Origin: Sva-07 sp963717385
Lineage (GTDB): Bacteria; Actinomycetota; Acidimicrobiia; Acidimicrobiales; Ilumatobacteraceae
Assembly: GCA_963717385.1 (NCBI GenBank)
Contig: CAVQWE010000010.1
Location: forward strand, 124,001 to 188,000
Direction: 5' to 3'
DNA length: 64,000 nt
The position numbers and the translations under genes are program-made. The first letter of the stretch is position 1. Each line of letters begins with the position of its first letter. The notes under the pieces are model-generated. The model was not told where the DNA came from. It was given only the letters and a program-made list of their open reading frames with translations, and ran no database searches. This document shows, piece by piece, positions 20,563 through 29,670 of this stretch.

Positions 20563-22009
20563 ATGACGATGTGCTCCTTCCCTCGTTCCCGTCGCACGAC
20601 GAACCGTCGATTCGACACCTCGTTGCCCGTGCGGCACAGCGGCCTGTCGGCCATGCTGATCGGCCTGTTTCTCATGGTGCTCGCTCCGACATCAGGATCT
20701 GCCCAGTCAGCGTCGATGCGCACCCTCGCCGATGACGCTCGCATCTCGCTCGGAGCGGCAGTCGACGCCGCCGGCCTGGGCGACGCTGCGTATCGCGACC
20801 TCCTCGCCGAACATGTCAACTTGCTCTCGACACGCGGCGACTTGTCGATGGCCACTGTGCAGCCCGAGCGCGGCTCGTTCGACTTCGGAGATGTCGAGGC
20901 GATCGTCGACTTCGGAGTGGAGAACGGCGTGGCGGTGCGCGGCCACGAGTTGATCGGCGGAGCCGTCCCCGCGTGGGTCTCGAGCGGCAGTTGGACTGCA
21001 GAAACGCTCAGCGACGTGCTCCGCGAGCACGTGACCACGGTGATCGGCCACTTCCGCGAACGGAATCCCGGCGTGATCACGCAATGGGATGTCGTGGGCG
21101 ACGCGTTCTTGCCGGACGGTTCGCCGCGCCCAACGATCTGGCAGCAAGTGATCGGTGACGACCACCTGCGTATCGCTTTCGAGGCGGCCAGGGAGGCCGA
21201 CGCTGATGCCACGCTGTTCTACGACGACTTCTACGACGACCTCGCCGTCACCCAAGACGCTGTGGCGTCGGGAACGGCCATCGTGGCCGGGGCAAACGCC
21301 GAACGCACCACCTGCGACGCCGTGCCCAAGTGCGTTGCGGTCCGAGACCGAATCGGTGCACTGGTGGCAGACGGGGTCCCCATCGATGGCATCGGCTTCC
21401 AGTCGCACCTGTTCTCCCCCGACCCAGCGGACTTCGCCCAGTTGAGCGGCTGGGTGGATGAGCTGGGTCTGCAGTGGGCGGTGACCGAGTTCGACGTACC
21501 GCTCCCGGTGACCGAGATCGACAATCCGGTGAGCCTCGATTTCCAAGCCGAGGTGTACGCAGCAGCGTTGACCGCCTGCGTCGACGCACCAGGATGCGAC
21601 ACCTTCGTCACCTGGGGTATCAGCGATCGCTTCTCGCCGATCCCGGCCGAGACCGGAGGGGCATTCGGAGGTGCGCTGTGGTTCGACGCGAACGACGCTG
21701 CCGAAGCCGGCCTTCGACGCACTGGCCGAGGTGTTGCTCCAGCAAGCCCCGCCAACACCCGTCACACCCCCACCGTCGTCACCCGACAACTCGGTGGCCC
21801 CGGCGACCGTCTCGCCCGTCACCACGGTCGCAGCCAGCTCCTCCGACTCCGGCGCAGTGGTGCCGGTGCTCGCCGGAATCGCCGCACTGGGAGCGATCGC
21901 TGGGGTGATCGTGATCTCCCGTCGCCGCCGGCGCCACGCCGCTGCGGGTGAGCGCTCGATGTCGACTCCGGCGGAAACCGGTCGGGGCCCGGACGCGAAG
22001 AACCCCTGA
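20563..22009 (+). CDS. Membrane-anchored GH10-like protein, altered active site (frameshifted)
   Basis: About 482 residues: a signal segment (MLIGLFLMVLAPTSGSAQS), a GH10-type TIM barrel (WDVVGDAF, LFYDDFYDDL, GIGFQSHLFSP, WAVTEFDVPLP, FVTWGISDRFSP), a Pro/Thr/Ser linker and a C-terminal membrane anchor (VLAGIAALGAIAGVIVI followed by RRRRRH). One extra base near 21,708 separates barrel from anchor. GH10 xylanases use Glu in WDVVNE as acid/base and have WH after HTLV. Here these read WDVVGD and HELIGG, while the nucleophile Glu in TEFDV is kept. It may have changed specificity or serve in binding. ATG 20563 is chosen ahead of the signal segment. Confidence 0.78.
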
Positions 22010-22033
22010 GTGAGCACTGCTCACTCAGGGGTT
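22001..22033. terminator. Perfect 16-bp hairpin, bidirectional terminator
   Basis: The arms AACCCCTGAGTGAGCA and TGCTCACTCAGGGGTT flank a single C, so about 15 pairs can form with a 3-base loop. It covers the stop codon of the GH10-like gene and ends on the first base of the tRNA-Cys CCA end (22033-22035, minus strand). It can serve both converging transcripts. Confidence 0.75.
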
Positions 22034-22107
22034 GGAGGCGACGATGAGAATCGAACTCATGTACACGGCTTTGCAGGCCGTTGCCTAAACCACTCGGCCA
22101 CGTCGCC
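22033..22107 (-). tRNA. tRNA-Cys (GCA)
   Basis: On the minus strand the acceptor GGCGACG (22101-22107) pairs with CGTCGCC before discriminator T and an encoded CCA at 22035-22033. The anticodon loop reads CTGCAAA with anticodon GCA. The T arm contains GTTCGATTC. It is 75 bases with CCA and lies downstream of oleD on the same strand. Confidence 0.95.
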
Positions 22108-22140
22108 AGTTGAGGTGCCGAGGATAGCGGCGCCGTGTGC

Positions 22141-23148
22141 TCACGGTGCAGCGGTGCGACGATCCGAGGCGTACCAGGTGGCCAAACGAGCCAAACCGTC
22201 GTCGATCGAGACGCTCGGCGTCCAACCGAGATCGTGTTCGACTGGGCGAGGATCGAACCAGTGAGCGGTACCGAGCTGTTCGGCGAGGAACTGCGTCAGC
22301 GGCGGTTCACCGGCGCGCCCGAGTAGCGGCCACACCCGCTCGACCACAGCACCCACCGAACGTCCGACACGCAGCGAGACCGTCTTCGGTTCGAACGCCA
22401 CACCGGCCGCTCGGCAGATTCCCTCGACCAGCTCGCGGATCATCCGCGGCTCGCCGTTCGACACCACGTACGCCCGCCCGGAACACTGGGCGCCGGGCTG
22501 GACTGCGTCGAGCGCGGCCACCAGCGCGCTCACGGCGTTGTCGATGTAGGTGGTGTCGACCAGCGCGCGTCCGCCACCGACCAGCGCGAGGCGACCGCTG
22601 GCGGCGCGATCGACGATCCGCCCGACGAGCTGGGTGTCACCTGGCCCCCACACGAGGTGCGGTCGAATGGCAACCACCCCGAGCTCGTCGTCAACACCCT
22701 CGAGCGCGGCGATCTCGGCCAAGGCCTTCGATTCGGGGTACCAGGCGCGAGAGCGTCCGAGCACGGGAACGTCGGCGGCGCCGCCGATGATCGGTTCGCC
22801 TCCATGCGCCACCGAGGGCGACGACACGTGCACGAGCCGGCCGATGCCGTGCTGCCTGGCCGCGGCGAGGACGTTGCGGGTGCCATCGACGTTGATCGAC
22901 CGGTACTCCTCCCAGTCGCCGACGACGCCGACCTTCGCAGCGAGGTGCACGATCGCATCGCAACCGTCGGCGGCAGCTGCCACGACATCGGCATCTCGGA
23001 TGTCGCCGAGCGCTTGGCGAACCTCGTGAGCATCGATCCGAGCGGATCGGTTGCGCTGCTGCACCACGACGGCGTCACCGCGGGCAACGAGCGATGCGGC
23101 AACCCCGGCACCGATGAGGCTGGATCCGCCGGTGACGAGCACCTTCAC
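22141..23148 (-). CDS. oleD: OleD-type 2-alkyl-3-oxoalkanoate reductase
   Basis: Extended SDR/NAD-dependent epimerase-like protein, 335 residues. The cofactor motif KVLVTGGSSLIGAGVA is at the very start. VHLAAKVG, SSPSVAHGG, the catalytic YPESKALAE (Tyr and Lys) and IRPHLVWGPGD follow. In olefin biosynthesis OleD reduces the beta-keto acid made by OleA to a beta-hydroxy acid. The assignment rests on the family plus position: it follows oleBC by 4 bases. The GTG 23148 start is fixed by the dinucleotide-binding motif. Confidence 0.85.
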   Translation of the reverse strand: MKVLVTGGSSLIGAGVAASLVARGDAVVVQQRNRSARIDAHEVRQALGDIRDADVVAAAADGCDAIVHLAAKVGVVGDWEEYRSINVDGTRNVLAAARQHGIGRLVHVSSPSVAHGGEPIIGGAADVPVLGRSRAWYPESKALAEIAALEGVDDELGVVAIRPHLVWGPGDTQLVGRIVDRAASGRLALVGGGRALVDTTYIDNAVSALVAALDAVQPGAQCSGRAYVVSNGEPRMIRELVEGICRAAGVAFEPKTVSLRVGRSVGAVVERVWPLLGRAGEPPLTQFLAEQLGTAHWFDPRPVEHDLGWTPSVSIDDGLARLATWYASDRRTAAP

Positions 23149-23152
23149 GCCG

Positions 23153-25735
23153 TCACCCCCGAGACAGTCGCCGGGGCCGGCGCCCGGCCAGCACGTCGCC
23201 TGCCCACACCGCAACGGCTGCCCGGTCGATCTTTGCGTTGTGGCGGATGTCGACGGGCAGCTGTGGCACCGTCAAGACCGCAGCGACCTGCTCGTCGACA
23301 GCGGCGCGTACGGATTCGGCCAGCTCACTCGCAGCTGGACCGTCCGAGGCATCGGGGTCCTCGATGACGATGACCAGCTGTTGGCTCCCTGCGGGCCCGA
23401 CACCGACCGCTGCGACGCGACGGGCACCCAGCGCGCGCTCGACCATCCGCTCGATGGGCACCGAGGTGATCGATCCGCCGGCTGCCTCGATCACATGGAC
23501 TGCCCGGCCCTCGACCCAGAGTCGACCTTCGGCATCGAGGTGACCGACGTCGCCCGAACGGTGCCAGTCGCCGACCGGTCCCGGTCGGGCCGCTCGCTCG
23601 GTGGCCCACATGCCGAGGTAACCGGCCGACACCCAGGGAGCACGGACCAGGATCTCGCCCGTCGTACCGGTTGCAAGTCCGCTCGGAAGCTCATCGGCGG
23701 AAAAACCGAGTGCTGCGATCCTCACCTCGGCTCCGGAGACGGGGTGCCCGACGCACACACCGCCGCGGGGATCGTCGCGTTCTGCCTGCTCGATCGCCGA
23801 CAGTTCGATGTCGGCGACCGGCAACACCTCGGTCATCCCATAGGGCGTGTGCAGCGTGGCGTTGGGGGCGAGCACCGCCATCGACCGCAGCGTCTCCGAT
23901 GGCACCGGTGCGCCTGCCGAGAAGACGATGCGCAGACCTGCCAGCCCGCGATGTGGTGCACCCTGCCGAGCTGTCGCGGTGACGTTGGCGAGCGCCGCCG
24001 GCGAGGCGAACGCGAGCGACGCTCCGATCCGCTCGCACGCGGCGTCGAGCGCGTCGGCGGTGAGCTGGCCGGGCTTGGTGACGTCGACGTCGGGGAGCGC
24101 AGTGGGAATGCCGAGCGCCGGTCCGTACAGCGCGAAGGGAGCGAACGCTGCCACCAGCCGATCGTCGGCAGTGATCGCGTACGTGGCGGCCAGCGCGTCG
24201 CGTTGTGCGGCCAGTTGCCCGTGCAGGTAGCGCACTCCCTTGGCAGGCCCGGTGGCACCAGAGGTGAACAGCACCGCTGCGGGAGCGTCGGCGCCGGGTA
24301 CAGGTGGGAGTTCGCCCACCGCGGCGCCGACCAAGTCGGTGACTTCGAGACTGATCGCCCGCGGCGCCCAGCGCAGCGTTGACGCGGCCAGACGGGCCTG
24401 GCGAGGCCCGATCACGAAACGCGGTCGCGTCGAACGAACCGCTCTGCCCAGACCGCTCAGACCCAGACCCCGATCGGCGATCACGGTCACACCACCAGCG
24501 CGCCACACCCCGTAGACGGCTGCGACCAAGTCGATGCCGGGAGGGGTGAGCATGGCGACGTGGTCGCCTGGCCGCAACCCTCGCCGGTGCAGCTCGCTGG
24601 CAACAGCATCGACACGCTCGGCCAGCTGCGCGAACGTGACGCTCTCATCGGCGGCGAGATCGACGAAGGCGGTCGTTGCGTCGTCCCGGCGGTCATCGAG
24701 CGCGGCCGACAGCGGTCGCATCGCTGCCGCTTCGTCCACTTCTGCCGCCGCGACGCCGGGCGCCTTGGGGGCGGCGATCAGTCGGCCATCGAAGAGGTCG
24801 TCGAGCCAGGTGTCGACGACAGCGGCGACGTCGGCCTCGGCCATCACGAGGTGATTCGCTCCCGGGAACCGATGGGTCGTCGAATTCGGGAAACGGCCGG
24901 CAAGGTCAGCGGCGAAGTCGTCGTTGAACACCGGGTCGCGGGCGCCCCATGCGAGCAGCACCGGGGCAGTGACCGCCGGAAGCCGAGATGCCACTTCGGC
25001 GAGCGCCAGCTCGGATGGATGGCCTTCACTCAACGGGATGTCGCCGACGAAATCGGCGATCGCCGCTCGTGCGGGCGCAGTTCGGTAGGGGGCCCGGAAC
25101 GCTTGACGGTCGACCTTCGAGATGCGCCGACCCGACAACCGGACCGTGCCTTCGACGAACGTGGACGTGCCTCGGCAGACGACATCGAGGAGCAGCGGCG
25201 ACGCAGCCAGCTTGATGATCCCTGGAGCCGATCGCCCATCGGGCACGGCGATGCCGGTGTTGCACAAGATGAGTCCGGCGATCTGGTGCGGGTCTTGGAC
25301 CGCCCAGCCCATGGCGATCGCCCCGCCCCAGTCGTGTGCTGCGACGACCAACGGCGAGCGGCTGGCGATCTTCAGCGCCACGACGACGTCGTCGAGATCG
25401 CGCACTCGATCTGCGTAGCGCCTCGATGAGGTGCGTTCGCTGTAGCCCATGCCGAGCTGGTCGACAGCAATGACCCGAGCTCGTGGATGCAAGCGGCGCA
25501 GGAAGCTGGCCCACGCATAGCCCCAGGTGGGGTTGCCGTGAACACACAGCAGCGTCGGGGCATCAGTCGAGCCGATGGGCGTACCCGTGTCGAGCACATG
25601 CCAGCGGTGGCTGCCACCTTGGTGGCTGGCGACGTCGATGGTGCGTGACCATGACGGGTCGATTCCCCAACGACGCCAGGTGTCTGCGTCGGGCACCGCC
25701 GGGGTGGCATCGAACGCGGTTCGGTCGGCGGTCAC
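23153..25735 (-). CDS. oleBC: OleBC fusion: beta-lactone decarboxylase plus beta-lactone synthetase
   Basis: An 860-residue two-domain protein. The N-terminal part (about 1-300) is a haloalkane-dehalogenase-like alpha/beta hydrolase: CVHGNPTWGYAW, nucleophile Asp in AAHDWGGAIAMG, acid region GARDPVFNDDF and His in GANHLVMAE, as in OleB. The C-terminal part (about 330-860) is an ANL enzyme with P-loop LFTSGATGPAKGVRY, PYGMTE, RSGDVGHLDAEGRLWVEGR and terminal NAKIDRAAV, as in OleC. OleC closes beta-hydroxy acids to a beta-lactone and OleB decarboxylates the lactone to a cis-alkene. The GTG start overlaps the oleA stop (GTGA). A long open extension upstream runs through oleA in another frame and is not coding. 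Confidence 0.9.
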   Translation of the reverse strand: MTADRTAFDATPAVPDADTWRRWGIDPSWSRTIDVASHQGGSHRWHVLDTGTPIGSTDAPTLLCVHGNPTWGYAWASFLRRLHPRARVIAVDQLGMGYSERTSSRRYADRVRDLDDVVVALKIASRSPLVVAAHDWGGAIAMGWAVQDPHQIAGLILCNTGIAVPDGRSAPGIIKLAASPLLLDVVCRGTSTFVEGTVRLSGRRISKVDRQAFRAPYRTAPARAAIADFVGDIPLSEGHPSELALAEVASRLPAVTAPVLLAWGARDPVFNDDFAADLAGRFPNSTTHRFPGANHLVMAEADVAAVVDTWLDDLFDGRLIAAPKAPGVAAAEVDEAAAMRPLSAALDDRRDDATTAFVDLAADESVTFAQLAERVDAVASELHRRGLRPGDHVAMLTPPGIDLVAAVYGVWRAGGVTVIADRGLGLSGLGRAVRSTRPRFVIGPRQARLAASTLRWAPRAISLEVTDLVGAAVGELPPVPGADAPAAVLFTSGATGPAKGVRYLHGQLAAQRDALAATYAITADDRLVAAFAPFALYGPALGIPTALPDVDVTKPGQLTADALDAACERIGASLAFASPAALANVTATARQGAPHRGLAGLRIVFSAGAPVPSETLRSMAVLAPNATLHTPYGMTEVLPVADIELSAIEQAERDDPRGGVCVGHPVSGAEVRIAALGFSADELPSGLATGTTGEILVRAPWVSAGYLGMWATERAARPGPVGDWHRSGDVGHLDAEGRLWVEGRAVHVIEAAGGSITSVPIERMVERALGARRVAAVGVGPAGSQQLVIVIEDPDASDGPAASELAESVRAAVDEQVAAVLTVPQLPVDIRHNAKIDRAAVAVWAGDVLAGRRPRRLSRG

Positions 25736-26757
25736 CAGACGATTTCGGTGAAGCTCGTGTTGAGCCCCGACCCGATGCCCATGCACAGCACTCGTTCGCC
25801 GGCTTTGATCTGGTGGGCGGACTTCGCCAGGGTCAGCGGAATCGCCGCAGGACCGCAGTTGCCGAACTTCGGGAACGTGAGCGGTGCACGGTCGGGATCG
25901 ATGCCGAGCCGTTCGGTGATCAGTCGGGTGTGGACCTGGCTGACCTGGTGCACGATGTACCAGTCCATGCCGACTTCCCAGTCGAAGTCGTGGCCGGAAT
26001 GCTTCCACGCAGCCTCGGCGAGGTCGAGCCCCGCCACGAGGAGCCCGTGGGTGTCGGTGGTCATGCGATCGAGATCGCCGACGCAGAGGTCGTGGTGCTG
26101 CGTGCCCGAACGGGCGACACCGCCGACCAGTCGATGCGCCTCGGGGTGCTCGTCGAGGCGACACAGCACTGCGGCTGCACCACCAGAACCAAGGGTGAGC
26201 GAAGCGAACTCGGCGAACACGTCGGCGGCTTCGGTGGTCGGCTGCTGGAGCCGTTCGATCGTGGTCTGCTGGGTGTACCGGCTGCCTTCACCGTCGACGA
26301 TCAGTGCGTAGTCGATCGACCCGGCATCGATCGCAGCGGCGGCGATCTGCATGCCATTGATGAAACCCAGGCAGGCATTGCCGACATCGAAGTTGAGACA
26401 ACTGGGACCGAGTTGCAGCTGGTGGTGCACAGCGCAGGCCACGGACGGCTCGAGATGGTGCTTGCACACCGAGGTGGAGATCAGCATGCCGACGCGCTGG
26501 GGATCGATGCCGGCGGCATCGAGTGCGGCCTGGCCGGCCATCGCTGCGGCTTGGTCGAACGTGACCCCTTCGGGCCACCAGCGGCGCTCCTCGATACCGG
26601 CGAGGTCGGACAGCGTGCCCGGCTTCAGGCCCGTGCGTTCGTAGGTCTCGGCCAGTTGCTCGTCGATCCACGCCGAGGTGACGACCTCGGGCGCGTCGAC
26701 GGCCTCGACCGACAGAACCCCGACGTTGCGGTGTGTCAGTACAGAGTTCTCGGTCAT
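25732..26757 (-). CDS. oleA: OleA, acyl-CoA head-to-head condensing enzyme
   Basis: Thiolase-superfamily KAS III-like protein of 341 residues. The catalytic Cys is in GNACLGFINGM, His in HQVSQVHTRLI and Asn in KFGNCGPAAIPLTLA. The C terminus has LCMGIGSGLNTSF. FabH is similar, but OleA condenses two long acyl-CoAs to a 2-alkyl-3-oxoalkanoic acid. The assignment rests on the following oleBC and oleD genes, which overlap or nearly touch. ATG 26757 is the operon's first start. The 129-base gap to the divergent SDR should hold the promoters of both. Confidence 0.88.
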   Translation of the reverse strand: MTENSVLTHRNVGVLSVEAVDAPEVVTSAWIDEQLAETYERTGLKPGTLSDLAGIEERRWWPEGVTFDQAAAMAGQAALDAAGIDPQRVGMLISTSVCKHHLEPSVACAVHHQLQLGPSCLNFDVGNACLGFINGMQIAAAAIDAGSIDYALIVDGEGSRYTQQTTIERLQQPTTEAADVFAEFASLTLGSGGAAAVLCRLDEHPEAHRLVGGVARSGTQHHDLCVGDLDRMTTDTHGLLVAGLDLAEAAWKHSGHDFDWEVGMDWYIVHQVSQVHTRLITERLGIDPDRAPLTFPKFGNCGPAAIPLTLAKSAHQIKAGERVLCMGIGSGLNTSFTEIVW

Positions 26758-26886
26758 CGGCGGTCCTTTCCCATGGGTGGGCGAAGCCTACGCCATGACG
26801 TCCGCACCCGTTCGGTCGATCCGAGGACCCGGCAAGAAGGTACGGTCGCCAGCGATCGACAACAGCAACGAATCGAAGGGGAACTG

Positions 26887-27801
26887 ATGGAACTTGGGCC
26901 TGGAAAGATCGCCGTGGTCACCGGAGCAGCGAGTGGGATCGGATTGGCCCTGGCAAACGCATTTGCTGCTGCTGGCTGTTCGGTGGTGCTTGCCGACATC
27001 GATCAGGTGGCGCTCGACGCAGCCGCAGCCGAGGTGGGCATTCATGGTGTCGACACGCTCACCGTGGTCACCGATGTCAGCAGAGTCGAGGCCGTCGAGG
27101 CCCTTGCTGCGGCGACGATGGAACGCTTCGGCGCCGTCCACATCGTGTGCAACAACGCCGGCGTCGGCGGTGCGGGCGACCCGTGGCTCGGCCCGCTCGA
27201 GACGTGGGAGTGGGTGATGGGTGTGAACTTCTGGGGTGTCGTCCACGGGGTTCGGGCATTCCTCCCCCACATCGTGATGTCCGGTGGTGGCCACATCGTC
27301 AACACCGCCTCGATCGCCGGGGTCTTCCCCGGCATGACCGCACCGCCCTACGACGCCAGCAAGCACGCTGTGACAGCGATCACCGAGGATCTGTTCACCT
27401 CACTTCGCGAAGGTGGCATCCCGGTGGGCGTCAGCTGCTTGTGCCCGGGCTGGGTGCGCACGGGCATCGGCGACTCCGAGCGCAACTGGCCAGCGGAGCT
27501 CGGTCAGCTGCCCGAACGAGACGCCGCAGGTGAGGTCGCTCGCAAGTATCTCTCCCGAGCCCTCGACGAGGGGATGCAACCAGCTGCGGTCGCCGACCTC
27601 GTGCTCCAGGCTGTGACGTCGGATCGGTTCTGGGTCTTTCCTCAGCGCGAGTTCCTCGAATTGGCGATTGCTCGTTGGCGCGACATCGAGGAGGGTCTCG
27701 ACCCGAGTCTGCCCGAGCAGGTACCCGGGCTCCCGCCACGCTCCGAGCTGATGGCCGAAGTCATGGCCGCCATGCTCACCGAACAGCCCGGCGACACGTG
27801 A
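26887..27801 (+). CDS. SDR-family oxidoreductase
   Basis: Short-chain dehydrogenase of 304 residues, longer than the classical 250 because of a C-terminal extension (FWVFPQREFLELAIARW onward). Cofactor motif TGAASGIG, NNAGVGG, catalytic Ser in NTASIAGV and YDASKHAV with Tyr and Lys. LADID after beta-2 suggests NAD(H). AAGGGGAA before ATG 26887 is a good ribosome site. It is divergent from oleA; a role in the same lipid pathway is possible but not shown. Confidence 0.88.
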   Translation: MELGPGKIAVVTGAASGIGLALANAFAAAGCSVVLADIDQVALDAAAAEVGIHGVDTLTVVTDVSRVEAVEALAAATMERFGAVHIVCNNAGVGGAGDPWLGPLETWEWVMGVNFWGVVHGVRAFLPHIVMSGGGHIVNTASIAGVFPGMTAPPYDASKHAVTAITEDLFTSLREGGIPVGVSCLCPGWVRTGIGDSERNWPAELGQLPERDAAGEVARKYLSRALDEGMQPAAVADLVLQAVTSDRFWVFPQREFLELAIARWRDIEEGLDPSLPEQVPGLPPRSELMAEVMAAMLTEQPGDT

Positions 27802-27815
27802 TCGACCCCTGAAGG

Positions 27816-28826
27816 TCAGCCGAGGCGATAGACGCGGGCGGCGGTGGAGCGCAGCATCGCGTCGCGCTCGTCGGCGGAGAAGTCGGTGATGAGTTTCTTC
27901 GCGGCATTCCAGAACGTGCGGTACGACAACGACAGCCGATCGACCGGGAAGTTCGATTCGAACATGCACCGTTGCGGCCCGAACTGCTCGATCGTGTGCA
28001 GGTAGTAACGCCCCTGCGCCTCGATGAACTCATCTGACGTCGGCGGGTGATCGGCGGTGTGCCAGCCGAACCCGTTGTCGGGCATCGCCAACCCGCCGAT
28101 CTTGGCAACGACGTTCTCGCATGTGGCGATCTCGGCGAGATCGGCCTTCCACTGCTCGAAGATCTGCTCGCGTTGCGACTCGTACGGGCCGACACCGAGC
28201 GGCGTGCCGAAGTGGTCGAGCACGAACGTCGTGCCCGGCACGGCGCGGGCGAGGTCGAGGAATTCGCGGTTCTGATAGTGGTAGTGCCACGTGTCGTAGC
28301 TGAGACCTCGCTCCCCCAATCGTGCGACCCCCGCCCGGAATGCCGTGTCGGCGTACAGCCCCGCTGGTGCCCGCCCCGGGATCATCAGCACCTCGGGATG
28401 CAGGGCGTGTGAACCGGCGTGGCGGACACCTCTGAATCGCCCACGACCGGCGGCCTCGTGCGCGTCGAGCACCGCGTCGAGCATGGCCGCATCGGTCAGG
28501 TCGGCATGAGCGACGATGCCGCCCATCACCTGGCGGCTGGAACGCTCGGCCTCGCCAGCGACGAACACCGTTTCACCGATCGGGGCCAACGCCTCGTCGG
28601 CGCTGCGGTCGTAGGAGGCACCGCACTCGACGAACACGGTGTCGACCACGTTGTGGCCGCTGGCGAGATCGCCTTCGAGGTCGGTCAGGCCGTAGGCCAT
28701 CGACCCGCCGACGGGCCAGAGATGGTGGTGGGGATCGATGATCGGGGCGTCGGGATCGACGATCGGTTCGATCACCGAGTCGAGCCATTCCTGCGAGGTG
28801 GGTGCTGGACGTGGTGCGGTGGCCAT
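27816..28826 (-). CDS. Amidohydrolase-family protein
   Basis: TIM-barrel hydrolase of the amidohydrolase-2 type, 336 residues. The metal motif IIDPHHHLW is near residue 30. VLDHFGTP and CMFESNFPVDRLSL are further family motifs, with metal or catalytic residues His and Asp. Members include lactonases and decarboxylases acting on aromatic or sugar acids, and the substrate here is unknown. It converges with the preceding SDR, 14 bases between stops. Confidence 0.85.
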   Translation of the reverse strand: MATAPRPAPTSQEWLDSVIEPIVDPDAPIIDPHHHLWPVGGSMAYGLTDLEGDLASGHNVVDTVFVECGASYDRSADEALAPIGETVFVAGEAERSSRQVMGGIVAHADLTDAAMLDAVLDAHEAAGRGRFRGVRHAGSHALHPEVLMIPGRAPAGLYADTAFRAGVARLGERGLSYDTWHYHYQNREFLDLARAVPGTTFVLDHFGTPLGVGPYESQREQIFEQWKADLAEIATCENVVAKIGGLAMPDNGFGWHTADHPPTSDEFIEAQGRYYLHTIEQFGPQRCMFESNFPVDRLSLSYRTFWNAAKKLITDFSADERDAMLRSTAARVYRLG

Positions 28827-28906
28827 CGGCAGATCGTATGAATGCGATGCTCTTGGTCGATTGTCGGAGCGTCAACGGGGCGACGCGGCGTTCCACACGA
28901 AGTTGC

Positions 28907-29380
28907 TCAGTGTTCGAGCGCCGCCTTGAGGTTCGCCATGGTGGTGCGACATGCCTGCTCCAGGTTGTCGCGCCGACCCTCGATCTTGCCGGGGTAGATG
29001 TCGGGAAGCGCGAGCAGCGGGGCGTGAAAGGCCTCGGTGACGATGCTGCCGTCACCGTCGGGCTCGATCGTGTAGCTCCACTCGGTGGCGTGCTCGAAAT
29101 CGGGTGGGACCAGGTAGGCGAATCGACGCCCCGGCTCGAACACGGTCACGTGGCAGTCCGCATGCCATTCGTAGTCGCCCACCCGGTTGGTACCCCGAAA
29201 CCGTGCACCCACGTCGAGTTCGGTCGAACCTTCGAGCAACTCGCACCGCTGGTTCTCGGGACTCAACTTGGGCAGCTCGTCGAGATCGGTGAGCACCGCG
29301 AACACCGCCTCGGGGGTGGCGTCGATTCGCACCGTGGCCGAGCCGTGCACGGGTGAGTTGTCTGTCGAGATGTCGTCCAC
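28907..29380 (-). CDS. SRPBCC (polyketide cyclase/START-like) protein
   Basis: A 157-residue single-domain protein with the SRPBCC pattern: GSATVRIDATPEAVFAVLTD at the start, LPKLSPENQRCELL, a mid section DYEWHADCHVTVFEPGRRF, and a long C-terminal helix (NLEQACRTTMANLKAALE). These bind hydrophobic ligands, and no ligand can be named. GTG 29380 is used. The tRNA-Gly terminator is 31 bases upstream. Bases 28827-28906 upstream of the amidohydrolase start hold no visible gene. Confidence 0.75.
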   Translation of the reverse strand: MDDISTDNSPVHGSATVRIDATPEAVFAVLTDLDELPKLSPENQRCELLEGSTELDVGARFRGTNRVGDYEWHADCHVTVFEPGRRFAYLVPPDFEHATEWSYTIEPDGDGSIVTEAFHAPLLALPDIYPGKIEGRRDNLEQACRTTMANLKAALEH

Positions 29381-29411
29381 GCGGTGCAGCCTGCCACCCG
29401 AGCTCGGACAA

Positions 29412-29439
29412 AGAAAAACCCCCGCCGAAGCGGGGGTTT
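29412..29439 (-). terminator. Intrinsic terminator of tRNA-Gly
   Basis: Ten-base arms AAACCCCCGC (29416-29425) and GCGGGGGTTT (29430-29439) with loop CGAA. On the minus strand the hairpin is followed by a T-rich run (29418-29411), a standard Rho-independent terminator 3 bases downstream of the tRNA. Confidence 0.88.
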
Positions 29440-29441
29440 CC

Positions 29442-29517
29442 TGGAGCGGACGACCGGGATCGAACCGGCGACCTCAACCTTGGCAAGGTTGCGCTCTACC
29501 AACTGAGCCACGTCCGC
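29442..29517 (-). tRNA. tRNA-Gly (GCC)
   Basis: On the minus strand acceptor GCGGACG (29517-29511) pairs with CGTCCGC before discriminator T and encoded CCA (29444-29442). The anticodon loop is TTGCCAA with anticodon GCC. The T loop has GGTTCGATCCC. 76 bases in total. Confidence 0.96.
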
Positions 29518-29670
29518 GTCTGGAGCGACAATCTAGCAGTCAGGTGCGCGGATCGGACAACGCCTCGTCCGAGCCATCTGCCGTATCCGCATCAGCCTGC
29601 TCTTCGGGATCGACATCGAGTTCCGCTCGTTCGCGTCAGGCTCGGGTCGAGTCCGGCTCGGGTCCGGTCA

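Noticed and set aside
25736..26164. N-terminal extension of the OleBC frame
   Set aside because: It lies antisense to nothing but inside oleA in another frame, is Arg/Pro/His-rich, and the GTG at 25735 overlapping the oleA stop gives the right OleB start.
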